A stretch of 61,862 nucleotides of DNA from contig CAJXQJ010000017.1 in the NCBI GenBank assembly GCA_913058245.1, positions 1 through 61,862 of the forward strand, read 5' to 3'. Position 1 is the first letter of the stretch. Each line of letters starts with the position of its first letter. Shown here one piece after another: positions 8,486-18,617 of this stretch. This DNA is from an uncultured Colwellia sp. (GTDB taxonomy: Bacteria; Pseudomonadota; Gammaproteobacteria; Enterobacterales; Alteromonadaceae). The notes under the pieces were generated by a model. It was not told the origin of the DNA, did no database searches, and worked only from the letters and a program-made list of their open reading frames with translations. The position numbers and the translations under genes were made by a program.

Positions 8486-11400
8486 TTAATTCAGAACAGA
8501 CAAAATATTGTCTTTTAATACATTCAAGGTAATAGGCTTCGCCATATGTAAATTCATTCCTGCTGCTAAACATTGTTGTTTGTCTTCATCGCGAGCATGA
8601 GCAGTCATGGCCAATATTGGTAAGTTTTTAAATTGTTGTTGTGCACGAATATGCTTAGTAGCCGTTAATCCATCCATTACTGGCATTTGTATATCCATTA
8701 ATACCAAGTCAATTTCTTCACTAGCCAATAAATCTAAAGCTTCTTGGCCATTTTGTGCAACCACAACCTTTACATCCATAGATTCAAGTAATTTTATTGC
8801 CACTAACTGATTAACTAAGTTATCTTCAACCAGTAAAATTCGCATGTTATTGAAGCTTTTTTCCAGTATTGGCTTGTTACTTTCTAGCTCTTTAGTATCC
8901 TTGTATAACGGTAATTGTTGTACTTCATTAGCAAGTTTAATAATTGCATAACGATAAAGTGGCATTTCTAGCATGATGTAATGAATGCCGTGCTGACCAA
9001 ATTGTGCAATTAACTGCGTTGAAACAATATTTTCAACGGGCTGACAAATCGCAATTAGGTCAATGTGTTGTTGAATAAAATCTATTTCATCTAAGCTCAA
9101 TTCTTGTCGGTTTTTTACATTATCAAGTAGTAAAATATTTTTAGTATCAGTGTCACTAGCAACCAAAACCAATTCATTGATTTCAGATATCGGAGTAATA
9201 TCTTGCTCGATATCAGCGAAATTTTTCGCTAAATATTCTGGTATATCAACACCTAAATTCAAGATTGAATAATCTGATAATTGCTGTTGAAGCGACATTA
9301 AACTTTCAAGTGCAACATTTTCATTAGTTTTATGTTCGGCAGGTATGGCAAGCGTAAACTCTGCACCATGCCCAAGTTCACTTTTTATAGAAATTTTTCC
9401 ACCAAGCAATTGCGCAATATGCTGACAAATTGATAAGCCTAAGCCGGTACCACCATAAACGCGTGTCATTGATTCATCGGCCTGTTTAAACGCTTCAAAC
9501 AGACCTGCTTGTTTAGATGGTTCGATACCAATTCCGGTATCTTTTACCTTAAATAACAACATTGCATGGTGATTGCTCGCACTATTATTCTGTTTTGGAG
9601 CTATAGTTACCGACAAGTCAATCTGTCCTTGGTCGGTAAATTTGATGGCATTATTTAGCAAGTTACTTAACACTTGCACAAGCCGCATATTATCAGTGGT
9701 AAACAACAATGGAACTTGACTAGCAATTGCAATATTCATTTGTAAATTTTTATTCGCTATCGCTGAAATATTTAAATTAAGCGCTTGCGCGATAATATTG
9801 TCCAGTTCAACTGGCTCCAAATAAATCGACATATTGCCCGACTCAACTTTCGCTGAATCTAACAGTTCATCAACCAAAAATAATAAACTGTTAGATGCCG
9901 TTTGCGCATTAAGCAAATATTGCTCTTGAACTTTATTAACGGCACTTTGCTGCAAAAGAAAATGCATGCCCTGAATTGCGTTGATTGGCGTACGAATTTC
10001 ATGGCTCATATTCGCCAAAAACTGGCTCTTTATTTTATTCGCTTCTTCCGCTTGGTTTTTTGCTCTTGTTAATGCTTGGTTGACTTCAAACTGCTGGCTA
10101 ACATCACGAATTAAAATGATATTACCTAAAGCCGTATTTCCCTCTCCATAAAAAGGTGCTTTATAGACCTCATAGGTTTTACTGGCTGTTGAAACAATTT
10201 CAACTTCCCCAGGCTTATTTGCATTTAAGGTGTTAGCGACCTTCACACCTAAAACATTACTAATAAACTCATGAATTTCACAACCTAAAACATCTACTTC
10301 TTGCTGTAAAAAAAGCTTTTCAACACTCTGATTACAACCAATTAAACAGCCGTGATGATCACTAAAAATAATGTAGTCGGGAATTGCATCCATTACTGAA
10401 CGTAGCAAGGCAAAGTCGCGTTGATGCTGCTCACTTTTATCAACCAATGCCTGAGTTTTTTCTTTTACCCTCAAATCTAGTTCGTTATTTTGATCTTTTA
10501 AGCGCTGCAATAAACTACGGTTTTCACCAAATAAATCCTCTACTATTTTAAACCAATGACGCCACTCTGCTGAGGGCTTGATTTTCCCTGGGTCACCAGC
10601 CGAGCAGTTTTCAATATGATTTATAAATTGCTTTGATGGCGCTATAAATGTTCGGTGAGTAACATAGTAAACAATCACTAACAACGACAATAAACCAACA
10701 AAAAGCGCCGCGAATATAGCAATAGAGCGTTGGTTTATTGCGCTATAAAATTCAGCTTTCTTTTGATACTCAAGTAATATCCAACCGTTAATAGGCAAAG
10801 TTTTCTTTTGTACCAGCCAATCACCTATTTCAGCACTTACATTAACATCCATTAAAGACTGATAACTCAATTGGCTTAAACGTTCCGGCGCAGCATCACT
10901 AAAGGTCGTGCGAGTACTTAATGTTAAATTGTCACTCTTTTTATGTAGCAAAACATGGCTATGTTTATCAACAATAATATAGCCGTGATTTTCTGTAGTT
11001 ACTTCGGGTAAGTAGTCATACAAGCCCGCAGTATTAATATCAATTAACACTGCTCCGGTCATTTGGTTATTTAAATAAACTCCCATGCCTAATGCCGTAT
11101 TAAGGCCTTTGCCAGCTGAATCGACATAAGGCCTTGACCAGAATTTATCATTTCTATGATTCGAGGCCTGAATTTTTAACATTAAACTATTTGTTAAACT
11201 TTGATCACTATATTGCCAGATACTGCGCGGTACCCAAGGATATAAATTAATAAAGCGACGCATCGAAATGTAATACAACCAATTCGCTTCTTTTATCGAC
11301 TCCTGCCCGGTAACAAATGCCGGAGTTAAGGCATTCGCCATGATTAATTCATTTTTTAACGATGGATTAAATGTAGCAATCCGACCAATACCGGTAATGT

Positions 11401-11758
11401 TCCCCGTCATTACCCGAGTTTGACTGGCCAAAGTTTGACGTGTTTTCTTAAGATAAAAATACTTGCCGTCTTGACGTAATGACGGCAGTTTACTTGGTAA
11501 TTCATCAGGGTGTTGTAAGTAATACTGTGCTAAATCTCGAATGCCCGTTAAAGTTTCGACCGTCCGTATTAAGCGACTATTAAGCTGATTACTTTGTTCA
11601 TTAAGTGCTGTTAAGCGACTATCAAGGTGAAGTTGACGGGCATCATAAAAACGATAAAAGGTTGCAATAAAGATAAGTAACATCAAAACAGTAAACACTG
11701 TTACCACTGATTTATTGTATCGTTGAAATAATTGCTCTTTAGAACCTTGAGTAAACAC
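8486..11758 (-). CDS. Hybrid sensor histidine kinase with periplasmic sensor, PAS and receiver domains
   Basis: A 1090-residue kinase with a GTG start (AAGG seven bases upstream). In order: a membrane helix at about residues 17-37, a ~300-residue periplasmic region of Cache-like character, a second membrane helix at 345-367, a coiled linker (410-445), PAS (about 447-560), HisKA with His586 (NMSHEIRTP), an ATPase domain (N box near 702, DTGIGI near 740, GGTGLGLS near 769), a degenerate receiver-like segment (about 825-950) and a complete receiver (971-1090) with Glu978, Asp979 and Asp1022. No Hpt domain is present, so phosphate must pass to a separate phosphotransfer protein or stay intramolecular. 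The ligand is unknown. No response regulator is adjacent. Confidence 0.9.
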   Translation of the reverse strand: MFTQGSKEQLFQRYNKSVVTVFTVLMLLIFIATFYRFYDARQLHLDSRLTALNEQSNQLNSRLIRTVETLTGIRDLAQYYLQHPDELPSKLPSLRQDGKYFYLKKTRQTLASQTRVMTGNITGIGRIATFNPSLKNELIMANALTPAFVTGQESIKEANWLYYISMRRFINLYPWVPRSIWQYSDQSLTNSLMLKIQASNHRNDKFWSRPYVDSAGKGLNTALGMGVYLNNQMTGAVLIDINTAGLYDYLPEVTTENHGYIIVDKHSHVLLHKKSDNLTLSTRTTFSDAAPERLSQLSYQSLMDVNVSAEIGDWLVQKKTLPINGWILLEYQKKAEFYSAINQRSIAIFAALFVGLLSLLVIVYYVTHRTFIAPSKQFINHIENCSAGDPGKIKPSAEWRHWFKIVEDLFGENRSLLQRLKDQNNELDLRVKEKTQALVDKSEQHQRDFALLRSVMDAIPDYIIFSDHHGCLIGCNQSVEKLFLQQEVDVLGCEIHEFISNVLGVKVANTLNANKPGEVEIVSTASKTYEVYKAPFYGEGNTALGNIILIRDVSQQFEVNQALTRAKNQAEEANKIKSQFLANMSHEIRTPINAIQGMHFLLQQSAVNKVQEQYLLNAQTASNSLLFLVDELLDSAKVESGNMSIYLEPVELDNIIAQALNLNISAIANKNLQMNIAIASQVPLLFTTDNMRLVQVLSNLLNNAIKFTDQGQIDLSVTIAPKQNNSASNHHAMLLFKVKDTGIGIEPSKQAGLFEAFKQADESMTRVYGGTGLGLSICQHIAQLLGGKISIKSELGHGAEFTLAIPAEHKTNENVALESLMSLQQQLSDYSILNLGVDIPEYLAKNFADIEQDITPISEINELVLVASDTDTKNILLLDNVKNRQELSLDEIDFIQQHIDLIAICQPVENIVSTQLIAQFGQHGIHYIMLEMPLYRYAIIKLANEVQQLPLYKDTKELESNKPILEKSFNNMRILLVEDNLVNQLVAIKLLESMDVKVVVAQNGQEALDLLASEEIDLVLMDIQMPVMDGLTATKHIRAQQQFKNLPILAMTAHARDEDKQQCLAAGMNLHMAKPITLNVLKDNILSVLN

Positions 11759-11896
11759 AGTTACGCCTTGCTAATGCTATTTATTATAAATTTATCAGCA
11801 AAAAACGGCGCTGGTTGAAGCACGCTCGCTACTAAACTGCTGCTTATATTTTTGACTTTATAGTGAAATAAGTATGTTAGTTCGCTGTGAAATAAT

Positions 11897-11937
11897 AGCG
11901 ATGATATTAACTTATGTATACGGTTAATATCATCGCT
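11897..11937 (-). terminator. Perfect 15-bp hairpin downstream of phoH
   Basis: The arms 11897-11911 and 11923-11937 are exactly complementary, with an 11-base loop, starting 11 bases after the PhoH stop codon. The following minus-strand bases (ATTATTTC) make only a weak T-tract, so it may be a terminator, a 3'-end stabiliser or both. Confidence 0.55.
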
Positions 11938-11947
11938 GGATGTAAGA

Positions 11948-13327
11948 CTATAAATTTTCTTCTGCGAAAGAGGCGAGTCGACTACGAACTACACCATTAA
12001 GATTAATGGTGCTGCTACCTGGAAAATCCTTAAATCGTTCAACAATGTAAGTTAACCCAGATGTCACCGCGGTAAGATAATTACTATCAATTTGTGCTAA
12101 GTTCCCTGAACAAACAAGCTTAGTTCCTTCACCACAGCGGGTAATAATGGTTTTCAATTGTGATGCCGTTAGGTTCTGACATTCATCCAGTAACACCAAG
12201 GCATTTTGAATACTTCGCCCGCGCATGAAGTTAACTGACTTAAACTGAATATTGGCTTTATCCATAATGTAGTTAAGGCTGCCATGCATATTTTCATCTT
12301 GCTTATGTAATACTTCCAAGGAGTCGGTAATTGCCGCCAGCCACGGCGCCATTTTCTCTTCTTCTGTACCTGGTAAAAAGCCAATCGACTCCGCAATTTC
12401 TGGGGTACTGCGAGTGACAATAATTTTATCGTATAGGCCCCGCTCTATAACTTGTTCAAGTGCGCTCGCCAACGCTAATAACGTTTTCCCACAACCCGCT
12501 GGGCCTGTCAGGATGACTAAATCTATATTTGGATCAAGTAAGGCATCCATGGCCATACCTTGGTATATATTTTTCGGGTGAATGCCCCACGCTTGTTTAG
12601 ACATTAAGCGTTCTCGACTTAAATCTGTGATAGCAAGATTTTCATCATCCCAGCCGGTTACTTTACCTGCAAAATGTTCGCCTTCATCAATTAAGTATTC
12701 ATTCATATAACGACTTGGTAACAATTCACGTTTAACATAATGCGTAGTATTACGACCTTCAGTTTCGCTATCGCACTCATCAACATGCTGCCAAAAATCA
12801 CCCTCAAATTGATGATAACCTTTAGTTAAAAATTGAATGTCATCAATTAATTGATCAGTACGGTAATCTTCAACAAACGCTAAGCCAGCACCCTTAGCTT
12901 TTAAACGCATATTGATGTCTTTAGTGACTAACACCACTTTATTGTTAGGCATTTCTGTTTGTAGATAAATAGCAGTACTAATAATACGATTATCATTTTC
13001 GTTAAACGATAATTTTACTTTCTCTTCATCTAAAGCGTAATCATTAAAAATCGATAAGCAGCCGCTAGGGTGTTGTTCTTGCGTTTGCGGCAACTTAACA
13101 CCAGCAAGCACTTCTTCAGGTGATGCATTTGCTAGCGTATCTTCCAATGCACGTATGGCAACACGGGCATCTCTGCTGACATCTTTTCGGCGGTCTTTTA
13201 TCGAATCTAGTTCTTCTAATACTGTCATAGGTACGACAACATCATGTTCTTTAAAAGAGAGGAAAGCGAAGGGTTCGTGTAATAAAATATTGGTGTCTAA
13301 AACGTAAATTATTTTTTCTGCTGTCAT
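11948..13327 (-). CDS. PIN domain plus PhoH-like ATPase
   Basis: A 459-residue PhoH2-type protein. The start is the ATG of MTAEKIIYVLDTN, with AAAGGA seven bases upstream; a TTG start six codons earlier overlaps that site. The N-terminal PIN nuclease domain (about residues 1-150) has the first acidic residue in YVLDTNIL and later acids (LEELDSIK, NDNRIISTA, TKDINMRLKA). The C-terminal PhoH ATPase has Walker A GPAGCGKT (275-282) and Walker B ALVLLDECQN (about 376-385). PhoH2 proteins are described as RNA helicase/ribonucleases, and the PIN partner suggests RNA cleavage coupled to ATP hydrolysis. It is a single gene divergent from rapA, with no toxin-antitoxin partner visible upstream. Confidence 0.9.
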   Translation of the reverse strand: MTAEKIIYVLDTNILLHEPFAFLSFKEHDVVVPMTVLEELDSIKDRRKDVSRDARVAIRALEDTLANASPEEVLAGVKLPQTQEQHPSGCLSIFNDYALDEEKVKLSFNENDNRIISTAIYLQTEMPNNKVVLVTKDINMRLKAKGAGLAFVEDYRTDQLIDDIQFLTKGYHQFEGDFWQHVDECDSETEGRNTTHYVKRELLPSRYMNEYLIDEGEHFAGKVTGWDDENLAITDLSRERLMSKQAWGIHPKNIYQGMAMDALLDPNIDLVILTGPAGCGKTLLALASALEQVIERGLYDKIIVTRSTPEIAESIGFLPGTEEEKMAPWLAAITDSLEVLHKQDENMHGSLNYIMDKANIQFKSVNFMRGRSIQNALVLLDECQNLTASQLKTIITRCGEGTKLVCSGNLAQIDSNYLTAVTSGLTYIVERFKDFPGSSTINLNGVVRSRLASFAEENL

Positions 13328-13863
13328 ATGAAAGTCCTTTACCAAGTTGAAGGCTCCACAGCATTGTTAAGCTTAAATTAATAGCCATAGCGTATGCTGC
13401 CAGAAACCACTAAAAGTTGATAACTCATCTAACCAAAACAATTTTACTCACTTTAATTGTAGCTCATTACATTAAAGCAGTTTGCGTATTCACTCCTGAT
13501 AACAGCAAACTTATTGCCACTTTGACAGCTTATTAAGCCGCTAGCAAGTGACTTTTCAGCTAAAAAATTTTATTTTATTTTGCTTAAAAAAGTGCTTTTT
13601 AATGCACAATTTTTATGACATTGTAATAAGTCATGTCCTGCGTAATATTAGTCTCAACTTAACGGTCGTGTTATCAGAACTCTTCAATAAATTGTGCTTA
13701 ATTTCCTTTAACGAATTATTCAAAACTACCCTTAGATATTTTTAATCAAAAAAAGTCACTATTTTCAGATTTATTTGATGATCGCTTCTATGATTAACGG
13801 TACTATAGCGCCCTTTTTTTGGTCGTATATTTATAGCGTAAGCTATTGAGTGGGAGTTTTTCT
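13328..13863. other. Divergent phoH-rapA intergenic region
   Basis: A 536-base, very AT-rich gap carrying the promoters of phoH (minus) and rapA (plus). A 65-codon open frame inside it is Phe/Leu/Asn-rich and lacks a ribosome site, so I do not call it a gene. I found no hairpin, repeat or clear -35/-10 pair. Confidence 0.4.
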
Positions 13864-16776
13864 ATGTCATTTTACCCTGGACAACGCTGGATTAGTGATA
13901 GTGAGTCGGATCAAGGGCTTGGGACAGTAACCTCTGTCGAAGGTCGCTTTGTCACTATTGTATTTACTGCAACTGGCGATGCTAGACAATATGCTATAGA
14001 CAATGCCCCACTAACCCGCGTTATTTTTAATGCCGGAGATAATATTCCAAGCCATGAAGGCTGGTTGCTTACCGTAGAATCTTTTGAAGAGTCACACAAC
14101 TTGCTAACTTATCATGGTGTGCGTCAAGACACGGGAGAAGCATGCTCACTTAAAGAAGTGATGATTGACCACTTTATTAAATTCAATAAGCCTCACGACC
14201 GCCTATTAAACGGCCAAGTAGACCGCCTTGATTGGTTCCGCTTGAGAAAAGACTGTTTACATCACCAGTTTAGCCAACAACAATCTGATTTAATGGGGCT
14301 CAGCGGTGGTCGCGTTAGTTTAATACCACATCAACTTTATATCGCTGATGAGGTCGGCAGTCGCTTCGCACCACGAGTACTATTAGCTGACGAAGTAGGT
14401 TTAGGTAAAACAATAGAGGCTGGTTTAATCATTCATCAGCAACTAGTTACCGGCCGCGCTAAACGTGTATTGATCATAGTGCCAGAGTCATTAATGCATC
14501 AATGGCTAGTGGAAATGCTTCGTCGCTTTAATTTACAATTTAGTATTTTTGATGAAAGTCGCTGTGAAGAGACTTCAAATAATGGCGAATATGAAAATCC
14601 ATTTAGCTCAGAACAATTAGTATTAGTAAATCTAGGTTTTATCACACGTAATCCAAACTGGTATGAAGCCTTAATTGAAGAAGAATGGGACTTGATGGTA
14701 GTTGATGAAGCGCACCATTTAAATTGGCAGCAAGATAACGCAAGTATTGAGTATCAGTGCGTTGAGCAATTAGCCCAAACCATTCCTGGCGTATTATTAT
14801 TAACTGCAACACCCGATCAACTTGGTCATGAAAGCCACTTTGCTCGTTTACGTTTACTCGACCCAGATCGCTTTTTCGACTATGAAAAATTTACCGAAGA
14901 AGAAGCACACTATACTGAAGTTGCAGACGCAGCAAATACCTTAGTTGCCAAAAAAGCGGTAACCACAGAGCAAATAACAACATTAACAACACTGTTAAAA
15001 GAAGCAGATGTTAGTGAATATATTGCGGATATCAACCAAGTAGATCAAGCACGACAAGATGATGCTCGCCAGCACATCTTATCGCAATTATTAGATCGTC
15101 ATGGCACTGGCCGTATTTTGTTCCGAAATAGCCGTAATACCATTAAAGGCTTTCCTAAACGTGAATTACATGCTGCACCACTTGCCATGCCTGAAGGTTA
15201 CCAAGCGTCGATTAATGAACTATTACTGTCTGGTGCCGCAGAAGACTTAAAAGCAACCAAGCAAGCGAAATTGCTATTCACGCCAGAAACATTATTTTCT
15301 TTAGACAGCCATGAAGATTGGTATGATATTGACCCACGTGTCGACTATTTAATTGATTTACTGCAATCTCTTAAAAAAGAAAAAGTACTAGTGATATGTG
15401 CTCATGCGCAAACAGCCATCGACTTAGAAACTGCGCTACGTGTTAAAGAAGGTATTCGTGCGGCGGTATTCCATGAAGGGTTAAGCATATTTGAACGTGA
15501 CCGAGCAGCCGCTTATTTCGCTCAAGACGAAGACAGCGCACAAGTATTATTATGTTCAGAAATTGGTAGTGAAGGCCGAAATTTCCAGTTTGCTCATCAC
15601 TTAGTATTATTCGATTTACCAAGCAATCCTGATTTGCTTGAACAACGCATAGGTCGCCTAGATCGTATTGGTCAATCGGAAACCATTCGTTTACACGTAC
15701 CTTTCTTTGAAGATTCACCACAAAGCTTGTTATTTAAATGGTATAAAAACGCCCTAAATGCCTTTGAACATACTTGTATAACCGGCCACGCTGTTTATCA
15801 ATCATTTGGTGACCAACTATTTGAATTAGCACTAAGTGCAAGTTGGGAATCTGCAGAAGCCGAGCGCCTAATTACACAAAGTCATGAAAAGCACCTAACT
15901 ATTAAACAAGACTTAGAAACAGGTCGTGATAAGCTGCTTGAACTGCACTCTTCTGGACAAGGTCGAGCGGATAAATTAGTTGAAAAAATAGAGCAGCTAG
16001 ATCAGCAAATTCACTTGCCACAGTTTATGTTTCAAATTTTAGATGTGTTTGGTATTCAACAAGACGACAAGGCAGATAACTCGATTGCCTTACATCCAAG
16101 TGAACATATGCTTTCAGCTAACTTCCCATGTTTACCTGAAGATGGCACAACAATCACCTTCAACCGTCATACCGCCCTGGCTTGTGAGAACTATCAGCTG
16201 ATTACTTGGGATCATCCAATGGTACGCGGTGCTATGGATCTCGTACTCTCCGACGAAATTGGCAACGCCAGCATAGGTATTTTGAAGAACCCAGCACTAC
16301 CTGCAGGTACCTTCTTCATAGAGTGCATATTTACTTTAGAAGCCATTGCACCTAGCAACTTGCAATTGGGGCGCTACTTACCGATCACACCAATTCGTAT
16401 TTTGGTTGACAAAAACGGTAATGATTTAGCTGATAAAGTCAGCGAAGCGGTGTTAGACCAACAATTATCGCCTGTTAAAAAACAAGTCGCGTTACAATTA
16501 GTTAAAGCACTTAAAAGCCAAGTTTCACCGCTAGTAACCAAAGCTGAAGCTCATGCTGAAAAGCAAGTTACAGATATTCAGCAGCAAGCGTTAAGCTCAA
16601 TGCAATCAGCAATGGATGAAGAACATCAACGTTTAACCGCATTAAAAGCAATAAACCCAAGTGTTCGACAGCAAGAAATTGACTTTATCGCCATGCAAAA
16701 GTCCGCTTTGGCGGAATACATCGAAAAAGCACAAATTAAATTTGAAGCGATTCGATTAATTGTTGTTAGTCAGTAG
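13864..16776 (+). CDS. rapA: RNA polymerase-associated ATPase RapA (HepA)
   Basis: A 970-residue Swi2/Snf2 protein, almost the length of E. coli RapA (968). The start is the ATG of MSFYPGQRW, with GGGAG seven bases upstream. N-terminal Tudor-like domains (about residues 1-110) precede the helicase lobes: Walker A LADEVGLGKT (near 175), VVDEAHHL (near 280), LTATP (near 315) and motif VI (EQRIGRLDRIGQ) near 600. RapA binds core RNA polymerase and helps recycle it, rescuing stalled or post-termination complexes using ATP. It is followed 26 bases later by rluA, the same pairing as in E. coli. No oddities were seen. Confidence 0.96.
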   Translation: MSFYPGQRWISDSESDQGLGTVTSVEGRFVTIVFTATGDARQYAIDNAPLTRVIFNAGDNIPSHEGWLLTVESFEESHNLLTYHGVRQDTGEACSLKEVMIDHFIKFNKPHDRLLNGQVDRLDWFRLRKDCLHHQFSQQQSDLMGLSGGRVSLIPHQLYIADEVGSRFAPRVLLADEVGLGKTIEAGLIIHQQLVTGRAKRVLIIVPESLMHQWLVEMLRRFNLQFSIFDESRCEETSNNGEYENPFSSEQLVLVNLGFITRNPNWYEALIEEEWDLMVVDEAHHLNWQQDNASIEYQCVEQLAQTIPGVLLLTATPDQLGHESHFARLRLLDPDRFFDYEKFTEEEAHYTEVADAANTLVAKKAVTTEQITTLTTLLKEADVSEYIADINQVDQARQDDARQHILSQLLDRHGTGRILFRNSRNTIKGFPKRELHAAPLAMPEGYQASINELLLSGAAEDLKATKQAKLLFTPETLFSLDSHEDWYDIDPRVDYLIDLLQSLKKEKVLVICAHAQTAIDLETALRVKEGIRAAVFHEGLSIFERDRAAAYFAQDEDSAQVLLCSEIGSEGRNFQFAHHLVLFDLPSNPDLLEQRIGRLDRIGQSETIRLHVPFFEDSPQSLLFKWYKNALNAFEHTCITGHAVYQSFGDQLFELALSASWESAEAERLITQSHEKHLTIKQDLETGRDKLLELHSSGQGRADKLVEKIEQLDQQIHLPQFMFQILDVFGIQQDDKADNSIALHPSEHMLSANFPCLPEDGTTITFNRHTALACENYQLITWDHPMVRGAMDLVLSDEIGNASIGILKNPALPAGTFFIECIFTLEAIAPSNLQLGRYLPITPIRILVDKNGNDLADKVSEAVLDQQLSPVKKQVALQLVKALKSQVSPLVTKAEAHAEKQVTDIQQQALSSMQSAMDEEHQRLTALKAINPSVRQQEIDFIAMQKSALAEYIEKAQIKFEAIRLIVVSQ

Positions 16777-16802
16777 CATGCTAACAAAAAGGAAATAGCA
16801 AT

Positions 16803-17486
16803 ATGAGTGCAAACCCTGATTTTATCTATCAACCACCAATATCTCCTTACCTTGATATTATTTACCAAGACGATGATATTGTGGTGCTTAATAAACCCAG
16901 TGGTTTGCTTACCGTACCTGGTCGTCTGCCTGAGCATCAAGATTGTTTACAAAATAGGGCCATTAAAGTTTTACCAACGGCAACCATTGTTCATCGATTA
17001 GATATGGCAACTTCAGGTATTATTTTAATGGCGCTAAACAAACCTGCTCATGTGGAGATTAGCCGCCAATTTGAAAAGCGTTTAACGAAGAAACGTTATA
17101 TTGCCCGCGTTTTCGGTAAAGTTGCCGAGCAAACCGGCTCGGTTGAAAAACCGCTTATTTGCGACTGGCCAAACAGACCAAAACAGAAAGTTGATTTTGA
17201 ACACGGTAAGAAAGCATTAACTCATTATAAAGTGCTCGATTATTCTGATGATATTGACGGTCAAACAACCACATTAGTTGAATTAACGCCTATTACAGGC
17301 CGCTCACACCAACTTAGAGTGCATATGTTGGCCATTGGTCACCCAATTTTAGGTGATCGCTTATATGCCCATGAAAAAGCACTTACCGTAAGTAATCGTT
17401 TGCAATTACATGCACAAATGCTAGCAATTACCCATCCGGTATCACAACAAGCGTTAACCTTCTCAAAAGCCTGCCCATTTGAATAA
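16803..17486 (+). CDS. rluA: Dual-specificity rRNA/tRNA pseudouridine synthase RluA
   Basis: A 227-residue enzyme close to E. coli RluA (219). It makes pseudouridine at 23S rRNA position 746 and tRNA position 32 in E. coli. The signature HRLDMATSG holds the catalytic Asp67, and KPSGLLTVPGR, LICDWPNRPKQK and ITGRSHQLRVHM are all conserved, which separates it from RluC/RluD (no S4 domain). AAAGGA lies upstream of the ATG. It sits immediately after rapA and is very likely cotranscribed. Confidence 0.95.
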   Translation: MSANPDFIYQPPISPYLDIIYQDDDIVVLNKPSGLLTVPGRLPEHQDCLQNRAIKVLPTATIVHRLDMATSGIILMALNKPAHVEISRQFEKRLTKKRYIARVFGKVAEQTGSVEKPLICDWPNRPKQKVDFEHGKKALTHYKVLDYSDDIDGQTTTLVELTPITGRSHQLRVHMLAIGHPILGDRLYAHEKALTVSNRLQLHAQMLAITHPVSQQALTFSKACPFE

Positions 17487-17570
17487 GCGACTAAAGCATA
17501 TAGAATTAATGTCGATAAAATAACTATCATAGTGCAATCACTATTTTACTCATTTTCAAAGGATATTAAT

Positions 17571-18590
17571 TTGCCTACATTTTCCCGCTCAGCTGTGTCA
17601 CTAGTAACTTTAACCTGCACTATATGGTTATGCTTGGCGAGCAATATGGTTGTTGCTGCCGAACAAGAAGAAGCACCAAGCCCAACCAAAGCAAGCGACA
17701 AGCAAACAGCCGCTAAAACAACGGTAGCAGATGAATCAACGAAAAACTCTGACAAAGATAACGAAGCTAATGCATCAGAAAGTAAAGACGACAACAATGC
17801 GTTAGTGGCAGACAAAGCAACCAATAAACACAATATAAGTGCGCCTGCTGACTTATTTAAACAGCAACAACAAGATATAAAACACTATTTAGTTGATGAA
17901 CAGGTTGAGTCAATTTTAGTCGGTACAGATGAGTATCTAATGTTAGTTGACCAGCACACAACGGCAATTAATAAAGGCGTAATGATTTTAGTGCCAGACT
18001 GGCAACAAAGTGCTGCTAGTCCTAGCGCTTTAAAACAATTACGTATGAATATGCCAGCACAAGGTTGGACACTGTTAACCATACACCCACCACATCAACC
18101 TGAAAACTACCCTTCACAAGCTTTAACCGCACAATTGCGTATTGAGGAAAACCGCGAAAGCTTAGAACCATATCAAAGCAAATTAGCCGCAGTTATTAAC
18201 GAAGTGGTTAAAAAAGCAAAAAACTATCCTGGTGCGATTTTAACTGTTGCAGAAGGAAAACAAGCTGCGTTTATGGTGAATATGATACAAAAAGAGTTAA
18301 TTGAACCGACAAATGCCATGATCATGCTGAGTAGCTACATGCCAACGGTCGAAGAAAATACCACTTTAGCTGAGCAAATAGCTTTATCGGAATACCCTGT
18401 ACTCGATTTGTATCTAAAACGCGACCATCGCCTAGTAATTGCCAACGCTAAAAGCCGAAAAGACCGAGCTAAAAATGAATTAAAAGTTTACTACCGACAA
18501 AAGCAGCTCAACAATCAAATAACGGGAAAATATCCAAAATATTCACTCACCCGCAGCATTTTAGGTTGGCTTAAATCTATCGGCTGGTAA
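17571..18590 (+). CDS. DUF3530 family exported protein
   Basis: The function is unknown. The TTG at 17571 is preferred because AAAGGA stands seven bases before it; a GTG 39 bases earlier has no ribosome site. The 339-residue product has a signal peptide ending near VVAA, then a low-complexity Ala/Lys/Asp/Ser-rich linker (about residues 32-85), then a domain resembling the DUF3530 alpha/beta-hydrolase-like family (VMILVPDWQQ, GWTLLTIHPPHQPENYP). I see no complete Ser-His-Asp triad. The likely location is the periplasm. It lies 84 bases after rluA in the same direction and converges on the Ycf48-like gene. Confidence 0.7.
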   Translation: MPTFSRSAVSLVTLTCTIWLCLASNMVVAAEQEEAPSPTKASDKQTAAKTTVADESTKNSDKDNEANASESKDDNNALVADKATNKHNISAPADLFKQQQQDIKHYLVDEQVESILVGTDEYLMLVDQHTTAINKGVMILVPDWQQSAASPSALKQLRMNMPAQGWTLLTIHPPHQPENYPSQALTAQLRIEENRESLEPYQSKLAAVINEVVKKAKNYPGAILTVAEGKQAAFMVNMIQKELIEPTNAMIMLSSYMPTVEENTTLAEQIALSEYPVLDLYLKRDHRLVIANAKSRKDRAKNELKVYYRQKQLNNQITGKYPKYSLTRSILGWLKSIGW

Positions 18591-18617
18591 CCGACACTAG
18601 CAGCTGAAATTAACAAA

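Noticed and set aside
4339..11758. Orphan response regulator and hybrid kinase as a two-component pair
   Set aside because: They are separated by two unrelated genes, are not cotranscribed, and the kinase has its own receiver and no Hpt domain.
13548..13745. 65-codon open frame between phoH and rapA
   Set aside because: No ribosome site, low-complexity Phe/Leu/Asn composition expected from AT-rich non-coding DNA, and no recognisable motif.
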